Origin: Rhodospirillales bacterium
GTDB taxonomy: Bacteria; Pseudomonadota; Alphaproteobacteria; Acetobacterales; Acetobacteraceae
Direction of reading: 5' to 3'
Length of the DNA: 6,492 bases
Assembly: GCA_025352915.1 (NCBI GenBank)
Contig: JANXSA010000590.1
Location: forward strand, 1 to 6,492
A program made the position numbers and the translations under genes. Below the pieces are notes generated by a model that saw only the letters and a program-made list of their open reading frames with translations, made no database searches and was not told the origin of the DNA. Below, in pieces: positions 1-5,186 of the stretch. The number at the start of each line of letters is the position of its first letter. Positions within the stretch are counted from its first letter, which is position 1.

Positions 1-2
1 TG

Positions 3-134
3 TTCTTGTCATTTTTTGCCCAGGCTCAACGTGCAGCAGGCGGCCAGACGCGCCCCCGGGAGGCAAGGCGTAAGGCTATTACTGAAGGCCTAGGCTACTC
101 CATTGAAATCATAGAGAAAAAAATGAGGGGGTAG
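3..134 (+). CDS. possible 3' end of an unidentified gene (partial)
   Basis: One frame stays open from the left edge to a TAG at 132-134 and encodes 43 residues. The C-terminal part has an ordinary protein-like composition, including the stretch GLGYSIEIIEKK. The codons at 102-122 (ATT GAA ATC ATA GAG AAA AAA) are AT-rich and unlike every other gene here, where G- and C-ending codons dominate, so a transferred gene or mobile-element remnant is possible. I do not recognise the protein. Caution: the other two forward frames are also open at the edge, to stops near 70 and 91, so openness alone proves little. If real, it ends 55 bases before the stop of the convergent methyltransferase gene. The sequence to the left is needed to decide. 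Confidence 0.33.
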   Translation, partial: FLSFFAQAQRAAGGQTRPREARRKAITEGLGYSIEIIEKKMRG

Positions 135-189
135 CTGAGGCGCTGGGCGGCTGTGCTGGAGCAGTTCCCGAAGTATTTCCAGTAGGCGG

Positions 190-783
190 TTATTTGCGCC
201 AGGCGGCGCAGATGTTGTGGGCGGGCATTTCGGTGATCTCCGGGCCGGTGAGGCCGGCCTGGAGGGCCAGGGCGGCGACGGCTGCGAGGTCGCGCAGGCC
301 CCATTCGGGGTTTTGGGCGCGCAGGCTGGTGTTGAATTCAGCGTTGCTGGGGGCGGTGGGGATGCCGGCCTGGATGTACGGGCCGTAGAGCAGGAGGGTG
401 CCGCCGGGGGATAGGGTGCGCCCTGCCCCGGCGATCAGGCCCTTTGTGGCGGACCACGGGGCGATGTGGGTCATGTTGCAGGACAGGATGAGGTCGAAGG
501 GGCCGGCGGGCCAGTCGGGTTGGGCGGCGTCCAGGGCGACGGCTGGGCGGATGTTGGGCAGGGCGGTGCACCAGGCGTCGATGCTGGCGCAGCGTTCGGG
601 ATCGGGGTCGGAGGGGTGGAATTCCAGGCCTGGCAGGGCGGTGGCGAAGTAGGCGGCGTGTTCGCCGCTGCCGCTGGCGATTTCGAGCAGGCGGCCGGTG
701 GCGGGGGCGAGGCGGCGCAGGACGGCCAGGATGGGGTCGCGGTTGCGCAGGGTGGCGGGGGCGTGGTGGCGGGGGTCGGTCAT
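190..783 (-). CDS. DUF938-type SAM-dependent methyltransferase
   Basis: Predicted 197-residue cytosolic class I methyltransferase-like protein of the DUF938 (UPF0585) family. The substrate of this family is not established. The N-terminus has the family-like opening with RNRDPIL at 13-19. The SAM-binding glycine loop LEIASGSGEHA lies at 33-43. An acidic segment, HPSDPDPE, follows at 56-63, then NMTHIAPW at 103-110 and YGPY at 133-136. NAEFN (147-151) and EWGLRD (160-165) follow, and the C-terminal MPAHN (186-190) matches the usual MPANN. I chose the ATG at 783 because it begins the family-like MTDPRHHAPATLRNRDPIL; the open frame runs further upstream, but there it is antisense to mazG and rich in Arg, Pro and His. 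No clear Shine-Dalgarno site precedes the ATG. The gene diverges from mazG across 60 bases. Family assignment is firm; biochemical function is unknown. Confidence 0.9.
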   Translation of the reverse strand: MTDPRHHAPATLRNRDPILAVLRRLAPATGRLLEIASGSGEHAAYFATALPGLEFHPSDPDPERCASIDAWCTALPNIRPAVALDAAQPDWPAGPFDLILSCNMTHIAPWSATKGLIAGAGRTLSPGGTLLLYGPYIQAGIPTAPSNAEFNTSLRAQNPEWGLRDLAAVAALALQAGLTGPEITEMPAHNICAAWRK

Positions 784-785
784 GG

Positions 786-820
786 CGGCATTTGCCGTGG
801 TTTGGGCGCGCCCGTAAACC
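786..820. promoter_or_regulatory. divergent intergenic region with two inverted repeats
   Basis: The 60 bases between the methyltransferase start and the mazG start carry two nested dyads. The first is CGGCA-TT-TGCCG at 786-797, immediately before the methyltransferase ATG. The second is GGTTT at 799-803 paired with AAACC at 816-820, enclosing the perfect 10-base palindrome GGGCGCGCCC at 804-813. Both lie where promoters or operators for the two divergent genes would be expected. No convincing -35/-10 pair could be read in either direction. The regulatory role is inferred from position and symmetry only. Confidence 0.35.
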
Positions 821-831
821 GAGGCAGCGAC

Positions 832-837
832 GAGGAG
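832..837 (+). promoter_or_regulatory. mazG ribosome binding site
   Basis: GAGGAG lies six bases before the ATG at 844. It decides the start, because the same frame is open far upstream (to about 466) through sequence antisense to the methyltransferase. Confidence 0.75.
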
Positions 838-843
838 CGGCGA

Positions 844-1638
844 ATGGGCGAGGCGGAGCGGGAGTTGCGGCGGCTGCTCGACATCATGGCCGCCTTGCGG
901 GCACCGGTGGGCGGGTGCGCTTGGGATGTGCAGCAGGATTTCGACAGCATCGCGCCGTATACGATCGAGGAGGCTTACGAGGTGGCCGATGCCATCGCGC
1001 GGCGGGATTTTGCCGCGTTGCCGGACGAGTTGGGGGATCTGCTGTTCCAGGTGGTCTATCACGCGCGGATGGCGGAGGAGGCCGGGCTGTTCGGGTTTGC
1101 CGAGGTGGCGCGGGCGATTTCGGACAAGATGGTAAGGCGGCATCCGCATGTGTTTGGCGCGGCGGCGGCGCGCGATGCGGGGATGCAGCGGGTTGCCTGG
1201 GAGGCGCAGAAGAAGGCCGAGCGGGTGGCGCGGGCGGAAGGGGGGACCTTGGCGGGGATTCCGCTGGGGCTGCCGGCGTTGACGCGGGCGCATAAGCTGA
1301 CGGCGCGGGCGGCTCGGGTGGGGTTTGACTGGCCGGATGCGGCGGCGGTGTTGGACAAGCTGGACGAGGAGGTGGCGGAGTTGCGGGCGGAACTTCCCGG
1401 AGCTGATCCGGCGCGGTTGCAGGATGAGGTGGGGGATTTGCTGTTTGTGCTGGCCAACCTGGCGCGCAAGCTGGAGCTGGACCCGGAGCAGTGTCTGCGC
1501 GCGGCGAATGCGAAGTTTGCCCGGCGGTTTGGTTTTATCGAGGCGGGGTTGGCGGCGCAGGGGCGGGAGGCCTCGGAGGCGTCGCTGGAGGAGATGGAGG
1601 CATTGTGGGTGGCGGCGAAGCGGGAGGAACGGGCGTGA
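844..1638 (+). CDS. mazG: MazG nucleoside triphosphate pyrophosphohydrolase
   Basis: MazG hydrolyses (d)NTPs to the monophosphate and pyrophosphate in the cytosol; in other bacteria it is linked to clearing abnormal nucleotides and to control of the stringent response. The 264-residue product is almost the length of E. coli MazG (263) and has the same two-domain plan. The N-terminal domain has GCAWDVQQ at 24-31, IAPYTIEEAYEV at 36-47 and DELGDLLFQVV at 61-71. ISDKMVRRHPHVF follows at 92-104. The C-terminal domain has VGFDW at 159-163, DEEVAEL at 174-180 and DEVGDLLF at 194-201. Both Mg-binding EExxE...ExxD motifs are intact (E42, E43, E46, E62, D65 and E175, E176, E179, E195, D198). KFxRRF at 224-229 and LEEMEALW at 248-255 also match. 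The start at 844 follows a good Shine-Dalgarno site. Its stop overlaps the start of the next gene, so the two are probably co-translated. Confidence 0.97.
   Translation: MGEAERELRRLLDIMAALRAPVGGCAWDVQQDFDSIAPYTIEEAYEVADAIARRDFAALPDELGDLLFQVVYHARMAEEAGLFGFAEVARAISDKMVRRHPHVFGAAAARDAGMQRVAWEAQKKAERVARAEGGTLAGIPLGLPALTRAHKLTARAARVGFDWPDAAAVLDKLDEEVAELRAELPGADPARLQDEVGDLLFVLANLARKLELDPEQCLRAANAKFARRFGFIEAGLAAQGREASEASLEEMEALWVAAKREERA
1623..1628 (+). promoter_or_regulatory. ribosome binding site of the oxidoreductase gene
   Basis: GGAGGA lies inside the last codons of mazG, six bases before a GTG at 1635. It supports GTG initiation overlapping the mazG TGA (GTGA, 1635-1638), where the Rossmann-fold sequence begins directly. 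Confidence 0.75.
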
Positions 1639-2636
1639 AGGTCGGGGTGGTGGGGTTTGGGGCGTGGGGCAGGTTCCATGCGCGCGGCTGGGGGCAGGTT
1701 GCGGGCGCCGAGCTGGTTGGCATTTTGGCGCATGGCGATGGGTCGGCGGCGGAGGCGGCGGCGGAATTTGGCGGGGGGCGGGTGCATCGCTCGCTGGCGG
1801 CGCTGTTGGCGCGTGGCGTGGATGTGGTGGACATCGTGGCGCCGAATTATCTCCATGCCGGGATGGTGGTGGCGGCGCTGGAGGCTGGGTGCCATGTGGT
1901 GGTGGAGAAGCCGCTGGCGACCAGCGAGGAGGGGTTGGCCGCTATCCTGGCGGCGGAGCGGGCATCCGGAAAACTGGTCAGCGTGGTGCATGAGCTGCGG
2001 GTGAGCGAGCAGTGGGAGTTGATCCACCGGGAGATCGCAGGGGGGGCGATCGGGGTGCCGATGGCGGGGGTTTATTCGCTGTTCCGGCGGCCGTTTCGCG
2101 GGGGGAGCGGGGGGTGGCGGCATGATCCCGCGCGGGTGGGGTCTTGGGTGCTGGAGGAGCCGGTGCATTTTCTGGACCTGCTGCTGTGGTATTTTGCCGT
2201 GCATGGGGCGCCGGCGAGCGTGCAGGCGACGGCGACGCCGGGGGTGCTGGGGGGCAACGTGGCGATGACGGTGCGCTATGGCAGCGGGGCGTTTTTCACG
2301 GTGACGCAGTTGCTGGACGGGTTTGAGCATCATTGTGCGCTGGATATCGCCGGGACGGACGGGGCGCTGCGGTCGTGGTGGTCGGCGGGGGATGCCAGGG
2401 TGACGCAGAGCGATGCCGGGCTGTCGATCCGGCGCAGTGGGGCGGAGGCGGCGGAGACGATCCGGTTTGGGCGGTCGGGCGAGGTGTTCGAGTTGGTGGA
2501 GCATTTGCGGCGCAGCCATGCCGGGTTTCTGGCGGGGGTGAGCCCGATGCCGGCGGCGGAAGCGGCGCTGAGCGTGCGGGTATGTCTGGCGGCGGCGGAG
2601 TCGGTGCGGCTGGGCCGCGAAGTTCGGATCGGCTAG
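1635..2636 (+). CDS. Gfo/Idh/MocA-family NAD(P)-dependent oxidoreductase
   Basis: Predicted 333-residue cytosolic dehydrogenase. Enzymes of this family oxidise or reduce sugars, inositols and related polyols; the substrate here cannot be read from sequence. The N-terminal Rossmann domain (about 1-120) starts with KVGVVGFGAWG, with the dinucleotide-binding GxGxxG at 7-12. IVAPNYLHAGMVVAALEAG follows at 67-85, and the family signature EKPLA lies at 91-95. The C-terminal alpha/beta domain (about 125-333) contains GSWVLEEPVHFLDLLLWY at 169-186, in which H178 and D181 occupy the usual catalytic and substrate-contact positions. Length is typical. The gene starts with GTG, overlapping the mazG stop by four bases, so it probably shares a transcript with mazG. 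The pairing suggests co-expression but not a common pathway. GGG and GCG codons are used heavily, as in mazG. Confidence 0.92.
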   Translation: MKVGVVGFGAWGRFHARGWGQVAGAELVGILAHGDGSAAEAAAEFGGGRVHRSLAALLARGVDVVDIVAPNYLHAGMVVAALEAGCHVVVEKPLATSEEGLAAILAAERASGKLVSVVHELRVSEQWELIHREIAGGAIGVPMAGVYSLFRRPFRGGSGGWRHDPARVGSWVLEEPVHFLDLLLWYFAVHGAPASVQATATPGVLGGNVAMTVRYGSGAFFTVTQLLDGFEHHCALDIAGTDGALRSWWSAGDARVTQSDAGLSIRRSGAEAAETIRFGRSGEVFELVEHLRRSHAGFLAGVSPMPAAEAALSVRVCLAAAESVRLGREVRIG

Positions 2637-2677
2637 GCGCGGCGCCGGTCGAATTTGAACCGTTTTCGCATTAAATA

Positions 2678-2689
2678 AGTATCGATACT
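2678..2689. promoter_or_regulatory. perfect palindrome, candidate operator
   Basis: AGTATCGATACT is identical to its reverse complement over all 12 bases. It lies in the AT-rich part of the gap, 22 bases upstream of the TATATT box, so it would touch the -35 region of that candidate promoter. This placement suits a dimeric DNA-binding regulator. No regulator gene is present in the window. Confidence 0.35.
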
Positions 2690-2711
2690 CAGCCGTCAAA
2701 ATTGGCATGAG

Positions 2712-2717
2712 TATATT
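2712..2717 (+). promoter_or_regulatory. candidate -10 element
   Basis: TATATT differs at one position from the sigma-70 consensus TATAAT, and TG lies four bases upstream. No good -35 hexamer is found at 16-18 bases. If used, transcription would start near 2724 and leave a leader of about 125 bases before the lipoprotein ATG at 2851. Confidence 0.25.
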
Positions 2718-2837
2718 CCACGTCGCGTATTCTGCGGCGGGATTTCGTATGCAGTTCAACCATCAGAACGATCGACGCGGGGGCGCACGAATTTTTCCGC
2801 ACGATTGGCCGATTGCCGCCCGAATGACCGTGCGGCC

Positions 2838-2843
2838 AGGGAG
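2838..2843 (+). promoter_or_regulatory. ribosome binding site of the glycine-zipper lipoprotein gene
   Basis: AGGGAG lies seven bases before the ATG at 2851. It supports that start over upstream in-frame ATGs, as does the signal peptide that begins exactly there. Confidence 0.65.
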
Positions 2844-2850
2844 AATTGTC

Positions 2851-3093
2851 ATGCGATCCACCACTTTGGCGTCTGCCGCATTGCTGGGCCTGTTGATGCT
2901 TGCCGGTTGCGGCCAGTCCACCGGCGACCGGGCGTTGAGCGGTGCCGGGATCGGCGCCGGGGTGGGCGCGCTGGGCGGCTGGATGGTGGGCGCGCCGGGG
3001 GCTGGTGCGCTGATCGGCGGGGCCGTTGGCGCCGGGGCCGGTGCGATCACCCGGCCCGACCAGATCAACCTTGGCCGGCCGGTCTGGCGCTGA
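2851..3093 (+). CDS. small glycine-zipper lipoprotein
   Basis: Predicted 80-residue exported lipoprotein. A short basic start (MR) leads into a hydrophobic stretch at 6-18 and the lipobox LAGC at 17-20, so Cys20 would be lipidated. Gly follows at +2, and the absence of the usual Asp inner-membrane retention signal fits the outer membrane. Residues 31-65 are an almost pure Gly/Ala/Val/Ile run with many GxxxG spacings (for example GAGIGAGVGALGG at 31-43 and GGAVGAGAGA at 56-65). This is typical of glycine-zipper segments that pack as membrane helices. The C-terminal tail, TRPDQINLGRPVWR at 67-80, is polar and distinct. Family role: related small glycine-zipper lipoproteins are linked to envelope integrity, but no specific function can be assigned. 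It is the first of three consecutive lipoprotein genes. Confidence 0.82.
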   Translation: MRSTTLASAALLGLLMLAGCGQSTGDRALSGAGIGAGVGALGGWMVGAPGAGALIGGAVGAGAGAITRPDQINLGRPVWR

Positions 3094-3159
3094 TCCGCCC
3101 TGCCCTCGCTGCGCCTGGCCTTGGCCACGACACCATCACACTTAAAAATGGAGAAACCG

Positions 3160-3636
3160 ATGATCCCGTCCATGAACCGCATCGCCACCTGCACCGCCGC
3201 GATCGGGCTTGCCCTGCTGGCCGGCTGCACCCAGCCGGCGCCGGCGCCCGCCCCGGTCCGCCATGATGCTGCGACCAGCGGCCCGGAAGTCGCGGGCGCG
3301 TGGTACCAGGTCTATTTCGATACCGGCAGCGCCACGGTCAACGATCGCGGCCGGATGATCGGCAGCAGCGTCGCGCGGGTGATGGCGAGCAATCCGACCG
3401 CCCGGCTGACGGTGATCGGCCGGTCCGACCGGATGGGTGCGGCGCCGGACAACCTGGCGCTGTCGCGGCGGCGCGCCAATGCGGTGCGCGACATGCTGAT
3501 GGCCAACGGTGTCGCCGGCGACAAGATCGATACCAGCTGGACCGGGGAAGCCCGGGCGGGCGCGCCGCCGGCGGATGATAGCGTCGATCCTCGCAACCGT
3601 GCGGTCGATGTGACGGTGATCTTGCCGCCCGCCTGA
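3160..3636 (+). CDS. OmpA-family (Pal-like) peptidoglycan-binding lipoprotein
   Basis: Predicted 158-residue lipoprotein that would tether the outer membrane to peptidoglycan. The signal peptide spans 1-22 with lipobox LAGC at 20-23. A flexible Pro/Ala linker (QPAPAPAPV, 25-33) precedes the OmpA C-terminal domain (about 48-156). Domain landmarks are VYFDTGSATV at 51-60, GRSDRMG at 87-93, LSRRRANAVRDML at 101-113 and DPRNRAVDV at 143-151. D90 and R105 align with the diaminopimelate-contacting Asp and Arg known from OmpA-like domains. ATG 3160 is chosen because GGAG at 3150-3153 lies six bases upstream; ATG 3172 is an alternative that also leaves a signal peptide. The protein lacks a beta-barrel, so it is Pal-like in build, but no tol genes are nearby and it should not be called pal. 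Confidence 0.9.
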   Translation: MIPSMNRIATCTAAIGLALLAGCTQPAPAPAPVRHDAATSGPEVAGAWYQVYFDTGSATVNDRGRMIGSSVARVMASNPTARLTVIGRSDRMGAAPDNLALSRRRANAVRDMLMANGVAGDKIDTSWTGEARAGAPPADDSVDPRNRAVDVTVILPPA

Positions 3637-3662
3637 TCCTGGCGCCCGCCTTATCCCTGCTG

Positions 3663-3688
3663 CGCGGCGGTCCGGACGGGCCGCCGCG
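3663..3688 (+). terminator. strong GC hairpin after the OmpA-like gene
   Basis: Arms 3663-3673 and 3678-3688 pair over 11 bases with one G-U wobble (T3671 with G3680) around a four-base loop, GGAC. A further G-U pair is possible at 3662/3689. No T-run follows, so it is not a classical intrinsic terminator. It may act as a weak or factor-assisted terminator, or as an mRNA 3'-end stabiliser between genes. Confidence 0.45.
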
Positions 3689-3720
3689 TCCCTGCCGATC
3701 ATTCATCTGGAATTCCTGTC

Positions 3721-4035
3721 ATGATCCATCTTCGCGTGCTGCATCTCGCCGCTGCCCTGGTCCTCGCCACGGCACTGGGCGCCTGCACCACCTCCACCCG
3801 CACCACCGAGACCACCGGCCAGTACATCGACGACGCCGGGATCACCACCAGGGTCAAGGCGGCGATCTTCGGCGATGCCAGCCTCAAGACGATCGAGATC
3901 GGCGTCGAGACCTTCAAGGGCACGGTCCAGCTCAGCGGCTTTGTCAGCAACGAGGGCGTGAAGGCCCAGGCCGGGCGGGTTGCCGCGGGCGTGTCCGGGG
4001 TCACCGGGGTGCGCAACAGCCTGGTTGTGAAGTAG
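3721..4035 (+). CDS. single-BON-domain lipoprotein
   Basis: Predicted 104-residue exported lipoprotein. A hydrophobic signal (about 6-20) ends in lipobox LGAC at 19-22, with Cys22 as the lipidation site. A Thr/Ser-rich linker covers 23-33. One BON domain fills about 36-104: YIDDAGITTRVKAAI at 35-49, then a GTVQLSGFV strand at 67-75 and a C-terminal GVTGVRNSLVVK at 93-104. BON domains occur in osmotically induced periplasmic proteins (OsmY) and outer-membrane lipoproteins such as DolP (YraP), where they help preserve the outer-membrane barrier; those proteins have two BON domains, whereas this one has one. The ribosome binding site is weak (GGAA at 3709-3712, eight bases away). It is the third lipoprotein gene in the row and probably serves the same envelope function. 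Confidence 0.9.
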   Translation: MIHLRVLHLAAALVLATALGACTTSTRTTETTGQYIDDAGITTRVKAAIFGDASLKTIEIGVETFKGTVQLSGFVSNEGVKAQAGRVAAGVSGVTGVRNSLVVK

Positions 4036-4046
4036 CGGGCGGCCTG

Positions 4047-4066
4047 CCGCCGGGGGGACCCGGCGG
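4047..4066 (+). terminator. perfect hairpin after the BON gene, candidate terminator
   Basis: CCGCCGGG (4047-4054) and CCCGGCGG (4059-4066) are perfect complements around a four-base GGGA loop, starting 11 bases after the BON stop codon. Downstream is only AAAGCTGTTGTTAA, not a proper T-run. A competing stem, GGCGGC (4038-4043) with GCCGCC (4046-4051), shares bases with the first arm. This is probably the end of the lipoprotein transcript, separating it from the next gene. Confidence 0.45.
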
Positions 4067-4103
4067 AAAGCTGTTGTTAACCCGCAGCGGCGATGCTGGG
4101 GCG

Positions 4104-4805
4104 ATGAAATTGTCCCGCCGCGCCTTGCTGCTTGCCGCGCCGGCCGTGCTGTCTCGGCCGGCGCGCGCTGATTCGCCGGTGCTGCGGCTGGAACCGGCGA
4201 TGGCGGGCATGGCGGCTTTGACCGGGCCGAGGATACGGCGGCCGCTATTGGTGCCCGCCAGTGCCGCCCGGCTGTGGAGCGGGCTGGAATGCGGTCGCGA
4301 GCGCCTGAGCGTGGCGCGCTTTGCCCAGGAAGACGGTGGTGCGGTGCTGGAATGGGCGGCGGTGGCGCTGGCGCTGGATGGCGAGGTGGCCTTGCTGGCG
4401 CTGGAGCCCTTGACGTGGCGTGCTACCAGCCCACGAGACAACGGCGGCGCACGGATGGCGACGCGGTTTTCAGCCACCGGCGACCGCAAGCAGGTGCTGT
4501 GGCGGCGCGAAGTCGCCGTGCCGGACGGCCCGACGCTGTGGCGGCGCGAGGCCTGGACCGATTATCTCGCCTGGACGCCGCCATGCGGGCTGGTGGATGC
4601 GCCGGTGCGGGCGGCGTTGCCGGGAACGCAGCAGCATATGGTGGCGCAGTGGCGGCGGCGGGCGGCGGCGCTGGTGCTGGCGGCGCCGCGCGCCTTGACG
4701 CTGGGGGTTTTGGCCGGGGCGGGGCTTCAGGCGGCGAGTTTCTCGCTGGCGGTCAGCGCCACGCCGTTGATGCGCCAGCCATCGGGGCCACGGATCATCG
4801 TGTAA
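4104..4805 (+). CDS. unrecognised exported protein with Tat-like signal
   Basis: I do not recognise this 233-residue protein. It begins MKLSRRALLLAAPAVL, with adjacent arginines at 5-6, a short hydrophobic core (7-16) and a likely AxA cleavage after Ala22. This resembles a twin-arginine signal, although the residues after RR (ALLL) are a loose match. The mature part has no cysteine pair or membrane helix that I can identify. It has several Trp residues (W59, W84, W105, W133, W146, W151, W157, W183) and a C-terminal Ala/Leu-rich segment at 186-219. A TTG at 4074, preceded by GGCGGAAAG, could extend it by 10 residues. ATG 4104 is preferred because the signal peptide then starts normally, although its upstream GGGG is too close to be a good ribosome binding site. 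The last 26 codons overlap the convergent DUF4864 gene. Confidence 0.68.
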   Translation: MKLSRRALLLAAPAVLSRPARADSPVLRLEPAMAGMAALTGPRIRRPLLVPASAARLWSGLECGRERLSVARFAQEDGGAVLEWAAVALALDGEVALLALEPLTWRATSPRDNGGARMATRFSATGDRKQVLWRREVAVPDGPTLWRREAWTDYLAWTPPCGLVDAPVRAALPGTQQHMVAQWRRRAAALVLAAPRALTLGVLAGAGLQAASFSLAVSATPLMRQPSGPRIIV

Positions 4806-5179
4806 AGCGCGAGCGCGGGGATGCCGTCGGGACCGATCAGCTCGACCTTCTGCACCAGGGCGCCGTCGATTTCGACGAGTTCGCCGAAATCGACCAGGCG
4901 GGGGCGATGGACCGGCGGATACAGCGTGCGGACCATGGCCATGAAGCGGTCCTGGGTTTCGAACATGCCTTGGATCATCGGGCTGGCCAGGGCGAAGGCG
5001 GCGGCATCGTCATGGCGGCGGAAGGCGTCGATCTGCGCTTCGATGGTGGCCTGGATGGCCGCGCGGTCGGCTTCGGGCACGGCGGCGGGTGCCGGGGCCG
5101 GCCAGGCCGCCAGCGCCAGCAGGATCAACAGCCACCGCACCGTGTTCATCACGGCCAATTTGAAGGCATAACCTGACAT
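4727..5179 (-). CDS. exported DUF4864-type protein
   Basis: Predicted 150-residue protein with an N-terminal hydrophobic segment (about 14-28, TVRWLLILLALAAWP) followed by APAPAA, consistent with signal peptidase cleavage near residue 33. The mature part resembles DUF4864: an Ile/Gln-rich helix (AIQATIEAQIDAFRRHD, 41-57) with a DDAAAFALASP turn. Then come MFETQDRFMAMVRTLYPPV (72-90), LVQKVELIGPDG (107-118), ALYTMIRGPDGWRINGVAL (124-142) and a short tail. The fold is probably NTF2/SnoaL-like, but its ligand and role are unknown. Start 5179 is chosen because GGAGGG lies seven bases before it; ATG 5149 lacks a ribosome binding site. The gene lies 75 bases downstream of the amidohydrolase on the same strand and may share its transcript. 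Its last 79 bases overlap the convergent exported-protein gene. Confidence 0.85.
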   Translation of the reverse strand: MSGYAFKLAVMNTVRWLLILLALAAWPAPAPAAVPEADRAAIQATIEAQIDAFRRHDDAAAFALASPMIQGMFETQDRFMAMVRTLYPPVHRPRLVDFGELVEIDGALVQKVELIGPDGIPALALYTMIRGPDGWRINGVALTASEKLAA

Positions 5180-5186
5180 CGCCCAG

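Larger units (their letters stand above)
2637..2850 (+). promoter_or_regulatory. intergenic control region before the lipoprotein genes
   Basis: This 214-base gap is distinctly more AT-rich than its surroundings, especially 2651-2720 and 2788-2800. It holds a perfect 12-base palindrome (2678-2689) and a TATATT box (2712-2717), described separately. I see no clear terminator for the upstream oxidoreductase. An open frame from ATG 2707 runs into the lipoprotein gene, but the product would lack an N-terminal signal, so this part is probably leader rather than coding. Confidence 0.5.

Noticed and set aside
135..189. intrinsic terminator for the methyltransferase gene using the T-run complementary to 117-123
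   Set aside because: On the minus strand a run of seven T follows the gene, but I found no stable hairpin directly before it, so it is not called.
466..843. N-terminal extension of mazG
   Set aside because: It is open but Gly/Ala/Val-rich and antisense to the methyltransferase. The Shine-Dalgarno site at 832-837 and the family length fix the start at 844.
784..1293. N-terminal extension of the methyltransferase upstream of 783
   Set aside because: The frame is open, but the extra residues are Arg/Pro/His-rich, antisense to mazG and absent from the family. The family-like N-terminus begins at ATG 783.
2702..2718. sigma-54 promoter (TTGGCATG...)
   Set aside because: The -24-like TGGCATG is present, but the -12 GC element is missing (TATT instead of TTGC).
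1059..2759. 566-codon open frame on the minus strand
   Set aside because: It is antisense to mazG and the oxidoreductase, both with clear family motifs. Its product is dominated by Arg, Pro, His and Ala, as expected of a shadow frame in GC-rich DNA.
2707..2850. longer version of the glycine-zipper lipoprotein starting at ATG 2707
   Set aside because: It would bury the signal peptide and lipobox about 65 residues inside the protein. ATG 2851 has a good ribosome binding site.
4001..4489. 162-codon minus-strand frame across the BON/exported-protein junction
   Set aside because: It is Ser/Ala/Pro/Arg-rich and antisense to the Tat-like gene, with no motif and no ribosome binding site that I could defend.
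4274..5176. 300-codon open frame on the plus strand
   Set aside because: It is Gly/Ala/Arg-rich, shifted relative to the exported-protein gene and antisense to the DUF4864 gene. It has no motif.
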